Source: Salinisphaera sp. UBA6602 (GTDB lineage Bacteria; Pseudomonadota; Gammaproteobacteria; Nevskiales; Salinisphaeraceae). From it: 18,891 nt of DNA. Within the stretch, counting starts at the first letter, position 1. Every line of letters starts with the position of its first letter. The stretch covers positions 1-18,891 of the forward strand of contig DJIE01000247.1 in the NCBI GenBank assembly GCA_002433465.1, given 5' to 3'. Shown piece after piece: positions 7,546-14,041 of this stretch. The notes below the pieces were generated by a model, which saw nothing but the letters and a program-made list of their open reading frames with translations, made no database searches and was not told where the DNA came from. Made by a program: the position numbers and the translations under genes.

Positions 7546-9223
7546 TTTCGCCCAGCAGCTGTCGCGAATGCGCCGCGACTATGGCGTGGGCTTGCGTCAG
7601 GAGCTGGCGGAACTCTCGGCCTGGGCGCAGGACGAAGCGAGCCGCCGTGGCAATACGGACGATTGGCAGCAGGTGCGCCAGCGCCTGCACAAGCTTGCAG
7701 GCGGCGCGTCCACCTTTGGCTTTATCGGCGTGGGTCAGAGCTGTCGCGACTGCGAGCACGCGCTGGACGCGATTCTCGATGGCAACGCGCCGGCCGTGTA
7801 TGACGCCGTCATCGAGCGCATGGCAGCGCTACCGGATCTGCTTGCGCTGACCGAGTCCGAGTCGGGGGGCGAAGTTGAAACAACGGACGATATAAGCCCC
7901 GCCCGCCAGGAAGAGCCGCTGGTCTATATTCTCGAGGACGAGCCCGAGACCGGCGAACAGCTTAGCCAGATACTGGAAAGCTTCGAGTACCGCGCGCGTC
8001 TGTTCGACAACGGCCAGGCCCTGCGCACGGCCTGTCGCAGCCAGCGGCCCGCGGCGTTGATACTCGACCTGCATTTCGCGGGCGGCGACGATATCGGTGG
8101 TCTTGCGGTCGGCGAGGCCATTCAGGCGGAAATGGACAAGCCTTTGCCGATGTTTGCCAGCGAACAGTCCGCCGATTTTGAAACACAGCTGCGTGCGGTG
8201 CGCGCGGGTGTAGTCGGTTTTCTGGCCCGACCGCTGGAACCGATCCGTGTGGCCGGTCTGCTCGAAACGCATCTGCGGGCACGCCACGCCGCGCCGCTGC
8301 GCGTGCTCATGGTCGACGACGACAACGCGATGCTCGACTATCACCGGCTGATCCTGGAAAGCGCCGGCTTTACCGTCAAGACATTAAGCGAGCCCCGGGA
8401 CACGCTGGCACTGATGGAACGCTTCAATCCGGATGTACTCGTGCTCGACGTTGACATGCCACGTTGCAGCGGGCCGGAGCTTGCCCAGATGGTGCGTTAT
8501 CACCCGCGCTGGCTGCAGATGCCGATCATGTATCTATCGGCCATCGAGGACGCCAACGCTCAACTCGAGATGATGACCAAGGCCGGCGACGATTTCCTGA
8601 TCAAGCCGATCGCGCCCGATGCGCTGGTCGCGTCCGTACAGGCACGGGCGCGGCGGGCCCGCGAACTCTCCGTCGCCTTGTCGCGCGACAGCCTGACGGG
8701 CCTGCTCAAGCATGCCGATATCAAGGAGCGCATGGCGACTGCCCTGTCGCAGGCGCGCCGCCGCAGGGAACCGATTGCAGTGGTCATGCTCGACATCGAC
8801 CGATTCAAGCGCGTCAACGATACCTATGGTCATCTGGTGGGCGACGAAGTCATCCGGATGCTGGCCAATCTGTTGCGTCAACGTCTGCGTACCACCGATC
8901 TGATTGGTCGCTATGGCGGCGAAGAGTTCGTCGTGGCCCTGCCCGGCTGCGGTGCCACAAAGGCAGTGGAAATCATCGACGAACTGCGTGAATCATTTGC
9001 ACAATTCCAGTTCAGCGCGGGCGGTGACTCCTTCACCTCCAGTTTCAGTGCGGGGGTGAAAGTGCCCGACGGCGAGGAGGATCTGCAGGCGCTGCTTACC
9101 GCGGCCGATGCACGCCTGTATGCGGCCAAGAAGGCCGGCCGCAACCGCGTGGTGGGCGCGGCCGCGACCGCGGTTGGGTCCGAACCCAGTCACGATCAGG
9201 ACCGGGCCGCGCGCCAGCCATAG
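7526..9223 (+). CDS. Hpt-REC-REC-GGDEF diguanylate cyclase
   Basis: A 565-residue signalling protein. The N-terminal Hpt domain carries RLHKLAGGASTFGF with His55. The first receiver (about 131-250) has acidic EDE and Asp181, but FLARPLEP puts Arg235 where the invariant Lys is expected. The second receiver (about 257-375) is canonical: VDDDN, Asp308 in LVLDVDMP, YLSA and Lys360 in FLIKP. The GGDEF domain (about 384-545) has SLTGLLKH, MLDIDRFKRVND and an active-site GGEEF at 464-468. An RxxD inhibitory site (RTTD, 455-458) lies five residues upstream, so product feedback is likely. The predicted reaction is 2 GTP to c-di-GMP in the cytoplasm. The ATG overlaps the response regulator by 20 bases, so translation is probably coupled. 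The REC-REC-GGDEF part resembles PleD, with an added Hpt. Confidence 0.92.
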   Translation: MPTRPIDFAQQLSRMRRDYGVGLRQELAELSAWAQDEASRRGNTDDWQQVRQRLHKLAGGASTFGFIGVGQSCRDCEHALDAILDGNAPAVYDAVIERMAALPDLLALTESESGGEVETTDDISPARQEEPLVYILEDEPETGEQLSQILESFEYRARLFDNGQALRTACRSQRPAALILDLHFAGGDDIGGLAVGEAIQAEMDKPLPMFASEQSADFETQLRAVRAGVVGFLARPLEPIRVAGLLETHLRARHAAPLRVLMVDDDNAMLDYHRLILESAGFTVKTLSEPRDTLALMERFNPDVLVLDVDMPRCSGPELAQMVRYHPRWLQMPIMYLSAIEDANAQLEMMTKAGDDFLIKPIAPDALVASVQARARRARELSVALSRDSLTGLLKHADIKERMATALSQARRRREPIAVVMLDIDRFKRVNDTYGHLVGDEVIRMLANLLRQRLRTTDLIGRYGGEEFVVALPGCGATKAVEIIDELRESFAQFQFSAGGDSFTSSFSAGVKVPDGEEDLQALLTAADARLYAAKKAGRNRVVGAAATAVGSEPSHDQDRAARQP

Positions 9224-9227
9224 GGCG

Positions 9228-9244
9228 CGGTGGCTAGTGCACCG
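9228..9244. terminator. short hairpin between the cyclase and Hsp33 genes
   Basis: CGGTG (9228-9232) pairs with CACCG (9240-9244) around a seven-base loop that contains the Hsp33 stop codon. It lies five bases after the cyclase stop. The stem is short and lacks a T-run, so a shared terminator role is tentative. Confidence 0.35.
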
Positions 9245-10148
9245 TCGGCGGCTCGGCGTCGGGGTTGTCGATCAGCGCTTCGACGTCGGCCGGCGTGAAG
9301 GTATAGACCGTGTTGCAGAAATGGCACTGGGTTTCTACCTGCCCCTGTTCCTCCACCACGCTGCGCAGCTCCTGCGCGCCGAGCTGATGCAGGGCCCGGC
9401 CAAAGCGTTCACGTGTGCAGGTACAGCTGAACTTGACCGGCGCCGGGTCGAACACCCGCGCGTGTTCCTCGTGGAACAATCGGTGCAGCACCTGCTCCGC
9501 GCCCAGGCCGGTCAGCTCGGCGCCGGTGATGGTATCGGCAAGATGATTGATGCGATCCCAGGCGTCGTCATCGCCGGCTTCGGCGTCGTGCACGACTTCT
9601 TCGGGCAGTTTCTGGATCAGCAGCCCGGCCGCATGCTCGGCGTCCGTGGCCAGCCATAGCCGCGTGGGCAGCTGTTCCGACTGGGCGAAATATTCTTCCA
9701 GACAGCCGGCGATATCGGGTTTGTCCAGCGCGACGATGCCCTGATAGCGCTGCCCTTCTTCCGGATCGAGCGTAATGACCACGTGGCCGCCTTCGGCCAG
9801 CGCCTGTAGCGTGGGTTCGGCGATCGTGGCCAGCGCGTCGTCGTCGAATCGGGCCACGCCACGCAGGCGCTGAGCGCGGTCGCCCACGCCGGGGTTCGAC
9901 TCGGCCATCAGCAGTTTCAGCGCCCCCTTGCCACGGAATTCGATGCTCAGCGTGCCGTCGAACTTGATGGTTGCGGTCAGCAGCGCACAGGCGGCCAGCA
10001 GCTCGCCCAGCAGGCGCTCTATCGCCAACGGATAGCCGTGGTTGGCAATGGCCTGCTGATAGGTGCTGTGCAACTGTGCGATTTCGCCGCGCACCTGGGT
10101 GTCGTCGAAAATGAAGCGCTGCAGTCGATCGGTGGGCATGGCGGACAT
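9234..10148 (-). CDS. hslO: redox-regulated molecular chaperone Hsp33
   Basis: A 304-residue Hsp33. The C-terminal zinc site is complete: CxC at Cys242/Cys244 (SCTCTRERFGRAL) and CxxC at Cys275/Cys278 (QCHFCNTVYTF). Reduced, these bind zinc and keep the protein inactive. Oxidation forms disulfides and turns it into a holdase for unfolding proteins in the cytoplasm. Other family markers are IKFDGTLSIEFRGKGALKLLMAE and the GHVVITLDPEEGQRYQGIV region. ATG 10148 is chosen because AGGAGA lies about eight bases upstream; ATG 10139 is a second Met three codons on. The length is close to the E. coli protein (about 290), with a short acidic tail. It is convergent with the cyclase gene and divergent from the MATE pump. 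Confidence 0.96.
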   Translation of the reverse strand: MSAMPTDRLQRFIFDDTQVRGEIAQLHSTYQQAIANHGYPLAIERLLGELLAACALLTATIKFDGTLSIEFRGKGALKLLMAESNPGVGDRAQRLRGVARFDDDALATIAEPTLQALAEGGHVVITLDPEEGQRYQGIVALDKPDIAGCLEEYFAQSEQLPTRLWLATDAEHAAGLLIQKLPEEVVHDAEAGDDDAWDRINHLADTITGAELTGLGAEQVLHRLFHEEHARVFDPAPVKFSCTCTRERFGRALHQLGAQELRSVVEEQGQVETQCHFCNTVYTFTPADVEALIDNPDAEPPTVH

Positions 10149-10310
10149 CGGCGTTCTCCTGGATCAGTCGACAAGGTGCGTGCCCCGGCGGGCGAATTCA
10201 ATGCATGAACGTCGGGCTTGGGCTATGGAAATGATAAATTGCGCCGCCTTCAGGCCGCCGGCCGTCGTCACGGCAGGCGCCCACCCCATTCTGGAACGAC
10301 AGGTCGTGCG

Positions 10311-11621
10311 ATGACAGCCAACGACACTCAGGCGCCGGTCACGCTCCGGCGTATTCTTTCGCTCGCGGTGCCGGCGCTGGGCGTGCTTGCCGCCGAGCCG
10401 TTGTACGTACTGGTGGATACGGCCGTGGTGGGCCATCTGGGTGCACGCCCGCTTGCCGGGCTGGCGCTGGGCGGCACGGTGCTGTCGGTGCTCACCAGCC
10501 AGCTGACGTTTCTGTCCTACGGCACCACGGCACGCAGCGCGCGTCTGTACGGGGCGAATCGGCGCGGCGAGGCCGTGGCCGAAGGCGGCCAGGCGACCTG
10601 GCTTGCGATTTTCGTGGGGCTGACGGTTCTGGCGCTCGGTCAGCTGTTCGCCTATCCGATGCTCTCGGCGCTGGCCGGCAATCCCGACGTGGCCCAGGCA
10701 GCGGCGTCGTGGCTGCGGATCGCGTTGATCGGCGCGCCGGCGATTCTCATCACGCTGGCCGGAAACGGTTGGATGCGCGGCGTACAGGATACGGTGCGCC
10801 CGCTGTATTACATTCTGGCCGGCAACATCCTTTCGGCGATCGCCTGCCCGCTGCTGGTCTATCCGCTCGGCTTCGGACTGGAAGGCTCGGCCATGGCCAA
10901 CGTGCTCGCCCAGTACACCGCGGCCGCGTTGTTTCTACGGGCGTTGCGTGTCGAGCGTGCGCTGGTGCGTCCGAGCTGGGCGATCATGAAAGCGCAGATG
11001 GTGCTCGGCCGCGACCTCATTCTGCGCAGCGCCTCTTTTCAGATCTGTTTTCTGTCGGCGGCGGCGGTTGCCGCGCGTGAATCCGCTGCGGCGCTGGGCG
11101 CGCATCAGATTGTCTACCAGCTATGGGTATTTCTGTCGCTGGTGCTGGATTCCCTGGCCATCGCCGCCCAGGCCATCATCGGTGCGGAACTGGGTGCGAG
11201 CCGCACCGAACGTGCGCGGGCAGTAGCCTGGCAGATCACGCGTTATTCGTTCGGCCTGGGCGTGGCGCTGGCAGGGCTGTTTGCCGCCCTCGCCGGGGTT
11301 CTGCCGCGACTGTTCACCAACGATGCAGCCGTACTTGCCCAGATTCCCCATGCCTGGTGGTTTTTCGTGGCCCAGCAGCCGGTGGCCGGCATCGTGTTCG
11401 CGCTGGACGGCGTGCTGCTCGGGGCCGCGGATACCCGTTTTCTGCGCACCACGACGCTGGCCTGTGCGCTGGGTGCCTTCCTGCCGTTGATCTGGCTGTC
11501 GTGGGCGTTCGGTTGGGGGCTGGCCGGCATCTGGGTGGGGCTGACCCTGTTTCTGGTCACCCGCATGGTCGCAGTGGTCTGGCGTACGCGTACCGATCAC
11601 TGGGTCGTCGCCGGTGCCTGA
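10311..11621 (+). CDS. MATE family efflux transporter, DinF-like
   Basis: A 436-residue integral membrane protein with about twelve hydrophobic helices. It begins ILSLAVPALGVLAAEPLYVLVDTAVVGHLG, the characteristic first helix and loop of DinF-type MATE pumps, and contains GNGWMRGVQDTVRPLYY and LDSLAIAAQAIIGAELG in the second half. MATE pumps export organic cations or drugs in exchange for Na+ or H+; the substrate here cannot be read from sequence. In the DinF branch a conserved Asp in helix 1 takes part in coupling; the Asp in VLVDTAVVG is the likely equivalent. ATG 10311 follows an ACAGGT stretch. The frame is open 31 codons further upstream but those residues are not MATE-like. It is convergent with the GNAT gene, stop to stop eight bases apart. 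Confidence 0.92.
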   Translation: MTANDTQAPVTLRRILSLAVPALGVLAAEPLYVLVDTAVVGHLGARPLAGLALGGTVLSVLTSQLTFLSYGTTARSARLYGANRRGEAVAEGGQATWLAIFVGLTVLALGQLFAYPMLSALAGNPDVAQAAASWLRIALIGAPAILITLAGNGWMRGVQDTVRPLYYILAGNILSAIACPLLVYPLGFGLEGSAMANVLAQYTAAALFLRALRVERALVRPSWAIMKAQMVLGRDLILRSASFQICFLSAAAVAARESAAALGAHQIVYQLWVFLSLVLDSLAIAAQAIIGAELGASRTERARAVAWQITRYSFGLGVALAGLFAALAGVLPRLFTNDAAVLAQIPHAWWFFVAQQPVAGIVFALDGVLLGAADTRFLRTTTLACALGAFLPLIWLSWAFGWGLAGIWVGLTLFLVTRMVAVVWRTRTDHWVVAGA

Positions 11622-11625
11622 GTCG

Positions 11626-11656
11626 GCGCTCAGCCTTTGGCAAAGCGGCTGAGCGC
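11626..11656. terminator. bidirectional hairpin at the MATE/GNAT convergent ends
   Basis: GCGCTCAGCC (11626-11635) pairs perfectly with GGCTGAGCGC (11647-11656). Inside, TTT and AAA can extend the stem around a GGC loop with two bulged bases. It starts five bases after the MATE stop and contains the GNAT stop in its left arm. There is no T-run on the plus strand after the stem. Confidence 0.6.
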
Positions 11657-12112
11657 GTCGCCGGCCAGTCGGTAGGTGGTCCATTCCGACTGGGGGCGTG
11701 CGCCCACCGATTCATAGAAATCGATCGCGGGCGTGTTCCAGTCGAGTACGCTCCATTCGAAACGCCCGCAGCCTGCGTCGACCGCCAGCCGTGCCAGGTA
11801 TTGCAGCAGCGCCTTGCCGGCGCCGCGACCGCGCGCCTCGGGCGTGACATACAGATCTTCCAGATAGAGACCGTTGCGGGCCAGCCAGGTGGAATAGCTG
11901 TAGAAGCACACCGCAAAGCCGATGGGCTCGCCGGCGTCTTCGCAGATGAAGGCAAAGGCCCGCGCGCCGTCATCGAACAGGGATTGCTCGATCGTTTGCT
12001 CGGTGGCGACCACTTCGTCGAGGGCTTTTTCGTAAATCGCCAGTTCGCGCACGAAACGCAGAATCAGGGTCACGTCGGCGCTTTCGGCCGCGCGGATCTG
12101 TAGGTCGGACAT
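11630..12112 (-). CDS. GNAT family N-acetyltransferase (spermidine/spermine acetyltransferase-like)
   Basis: A 160-residue GNAT-fold enzyme that would transfer acetyl from acetyl-CoA to an amine. Visible motifs: LYLEDLYVTPEARGRGAGKAL (81-101), which contains the acetyl-CoA pyrophosphate loop RGRGAG, and CGRFEWSVLDWNTPAIDFYESVGA (115-138), close to the wording of SSAT-type diamine acetyltransferases (SAT1/SAT2 in eukaryotes). This suggests a polyamine or related amine as substrate, but the assignment within the GNAT superfamily is tentative. ATG 12112 begins MSDLQIRAAESADV, a normal start for the fold. The stop codon lies inside a hairpin shared with the MATE gene, and the VOC gene lies 24 bases upstream on the same strand, so these two may be co-transcribed. 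Confidence 0.88.
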   Translation of the reverse strand: MSDLQIRAAESADVTLILRFVRELAIYEKALDEVVATEQTIEQSLFDDGARAFAFICEDAGEPIGFAVCFYSYSTWLARNGLYLEDLYVTPEARGRGAGKALLQYLARLAVDAGCGRFEWSVLDWNTPAIDFYESVGARPQSEWTTYRLAGDALSRFAKG

Positions 12113-12136
12113 GGTGATTGATCGGTTTGGGTCGTT

Positions 12137-12562
12137 TTACTTGGCAAACAACTGGCTGCGGTCGGCAAACGCCTTGAATTCCAGCGCGTTGCCACAGGGG
12201 TCGAGCAGAAACATGGTGGCCTGCTCGCCGGGCTGACCCTGAAAACGAATATGCGGCTCGATGACGAACTCGGTACCGCGTTCGCGCAGGCGCTCGGCCA
12301 GCGTTTCCCATTCCGCCCATTCCAGCACGATGCCGAAATGCGGAATCGGCACGTCGTGGCCGTCGACCGGATTGGTGTGGGCGTTTTGCTGAGACGGGGT
12401 TTTCGGGTGTTCGTGAATAACCAGCTGGTGGCCATAGAAATCGAAATCCACCCACTGATCGCTCGAGCGGCCCTCGCTCAGGCCGAAGGTTTCGCCGTAA
12501 AAGCGCCGTGCGGCAGGCAGGTCGTGAACCGGGATGGCCAGATGGAAGGGAGACAGCGCCAT
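12137..12562 (-). CDS. VOC-fold glyoxalase/dioxygenase-like protein (COG3565-type)
   Basis: A 141-residue single-chain VOC protein. Its start, [20 protein letters not shown], and [37 protein letters not shown] and [20 protein letters not shown] follow a well-conserved bacterial group annotated as extradiol dioxygenase-like. Candidate metal ligands are His7, His75 and Glu128. The substrate is unknown. ATG 12562 is chosen because AGGA sits seven bases upstream; the frame is open for six more codons, beginning with TTG, but without a better ribosome site. The GNAT gene follows 24 bases downstream, probably in one transcript, and the Nramp-like gene ends 65 bases upstream of this start. Confidence 0.9.
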   Translation of the reverse strand: MALSPFHLAIPVHDLPAARRFYGETFGLSEGRSSDQWVDFDFYGHQLVIHEHPKTPSQQNAHTNPVDGHDVPIPHFGIVLEWAEWETLAERLRERGTEFVIEPHIRFQGQPGEQATMFLLDPCGNALEFKAFADRSQLFAK

Positions 12563-12627
12563 GACAACGTCCTGAACCAAGAGTCAGGCGCTCGATTGTG
12601 GCCAGCCGTATCGACGACGGCAACCGG

Positions 12628-13869
12628 CTAGCTGGGAACCACGCCGAAAACGCTCAGCAGCGTATACAGGCCGAGACCGGTGGCGACGACCACGACGAAA
12701 GCGCCCAGCAAATTGCCCACAAGCCCGTTCCGGTATTCGCCGAGCAGGTCGCGACGATTCATGACCACGAGCAGGAATATCGCGATCAGCGGCAGGAGGA
12801 TGCCGTTGGCCGCCTGGGCGATCACGATGGCACGCACCGGCTCGGTACCGAACCAGGCGAAGGCCATACCGATCAGGATGATCGAAGCCCAGATCGCGCG
12901 AAAGCGGTTGCTGGTCAGATTCGGTTTGCTTCCGAGCGCGCCGGTGAGGGCATAGGCCGCGGCCAGAGGCGCGGTCACCGAACTGGTCATGCCGGCCGCG
13001 AACAGTCCGATCGCGAAGAACCACTTCGCGGCGGGCCCGAGCAGCGGCTCCAGCTGGGCGGCCATCTGGCCGGCGTCCTCGATCGTTGTCTGGCTGGTAA
13101 AAAAGGCCGCGGCCGCCGTGATCACGATGGCCAGGGTGATGAGTCCGCCGAGTGCGATCGACAGGCCGCTGTCTACACGCGACTCGCGCAGCGCACGCTC
13201 GGTCGGTATCTCGCGCGGCCATTTGTCCTGGACCGCGGCCGAATGCAGAAAGAAGTTATAGGTGACCACCGTGGTGCCGACCAGCGCGATCAAGGTCAGC
13301 ACCGAGCCTTGCGGCAGGCCCGGCGCGAAGATGCCGGCGAGGATGGCGCCGATATCCGGACGCACGATGATGGCCGTGAGGATGAACACCACGCTCATGG
13401 TCAGAACGAGCGCAACAAGTACGCGTTCTATGAGTTTGTAATGGCCGGTGGCCAGCAAAGCCAAAGCTGCGCCGCCCACGATCAGCGCCCAGACCCGTGT
13501 GGACAGCCCGACGACGGTTTCCAGGCCGAGCGCCGCGCCGGTGATGTTGCCGGTTTCGAATGCGGCGGTGCCCAAACCGATCGCGACGACAACGAGGGCG
13601 ATGACCGCCCAGCGCAGCACCGGCGTGTCGAAGCTCCGGCGCAACGCGTCGCCCAGGCCCAGCCGCGCGACAATGCCCAGACGCGCACTCATTTCCTGCA
13701 GCACCAGCGTGGCGAAGATCGAGAACACCAGCGCCCATAGCAGCGCATAGCCGGTTTCGGCGCCGGCCACGCTCGCGGTGGTCACGGTGCCCGGGCCAAT
13801 GAACGCGGCGGCGACCAGCAGGCCGGGGCCGAATTGCTTGAGGCGAGACGTCCGAAGGCGTTGCAGCAT
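12628..13869 (-). CDS. divergent Nramp-family (SLC11-like) transporter lacking the canonical metal-site motifs
   Basis: A 413-residue membrane protein with about eleven hydrophobic helices and Nramp-like order. The start KQFGPGLLVAAAFIGPGTVT aligns with helix 1 of Nramp proteins, and ETGYALLWALVFSIFATLVL and LQEMSARLGI match the following helix and loop. However the helix-1 motif DPGN reads GPGT (25-28), and the helix-6 motif MPHN reads VTYN (202-205) before FFLHS. Asp, Asn and Met in these motifs bind transition metal in characterised Nramp transporters, so Mn/Fe transport should not be assumed; I believe a bacterial branch with GPGT exists. ATG 13869 is chosen since the extension upstream starts with TTG and is not conserved-looking. 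No clear ribosome site is seen: a hairpin ends seven bases before the ATG. Confidence 0.87.
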   Translation of the reverse strand: MLQRLRTSRLKQFGPGLLVAAAFIGPGTVTTASVAGAETGYALLWALVFSIFATLVLQEMSARLGIVARLGLGDALRRSFDTPVLRWAVIALVVVAIGLGTAAFETGNITGAALGLETVVGLSTRVWALIVGGAALALLATGHYKLIERVLVALVLTMSVVFILTAIIVRPDIGAILAGIFAPGLPQGSVLTLIALVGTTVVTYNFFLHSAAVQDKWPREIPTERALRESRVDSGLSIALGGLITLAIVITAAAAFFTSQTTIEDAGQMAAQLEPLLGPAAKWFFAIGLFAAGMTSSVTAPLAAAYALTGALGSKPNLTSNRFRAIWASIILIGMAFAWFGTEPVRAIVIAQAANGILLPLIAIFLLVVMNRRDLLGEYRNGLVGNLLGAFVVVVATGLGLYTLLSVFGVVPS

Positions 13870-13876
13870 GGCGCGC

Positions 13877-13892
13877 CCGTGTTTCGACACGG
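13877..13892 (-). promoter_or_regulatory. hairpin in the leader of the Nramp-like gene
   Basis: On the plus strand CCGTGT and ACACGG flank TTCG; in the minus-strand transcript the loop is CGAA. The six-pair stem ends seven bases before the ATG, where a ribosome binding site would normally lie, and no purine-rich site is otherwise visible. Confidence 0.45.
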
Positions 13893-13893
13893 C

Positions 13894-13917
13894 TGTAAAG
13901 ACCTGTCGTCGATTACA
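13894..13917. promoter_or_regulatory. candidate operator TGTAA-N14-TTACA
   Basis: An inverted repeat of five bases per half-site with a 14-base spacer, in the divergent spacer between the Nramp-like and NhaC-type genes. Half-sites are short, so chance is a real alternative. Confidence 0.25.
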
Positions 13918-14041
13918 ACACAGTCGCGATGCCGGCGGATTCAAGCCGACATGCCTTCACCATGCAGGCGATTCGTGCCAATCTGAAACGGAATTTCTTT
14001 GGGGGACGCCTGCGCGCGCAGCCGCGCCGGCGAACTATTGC

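Noticed and set aside
10218..10310. Upstream extension of the MATE reading frame
   Set aside because: The added 31 residues do not resemble a MATE N-terminus, and ATG 10311 begins directly before the first helix.
13902..13918. Possible LexA-like box (CTGT-N8-ACAA)
   Set aside because: The second half-site departs from ACAG and the interior is not AT-rich; no SOS gene is nearby.
13778..14041. Upstream extension of the NhaC-type frame into the Nramp-like gene
   Set aside because: The extra residues are antisense of the Nramp-like coding sequence and precede an already complete first helix.
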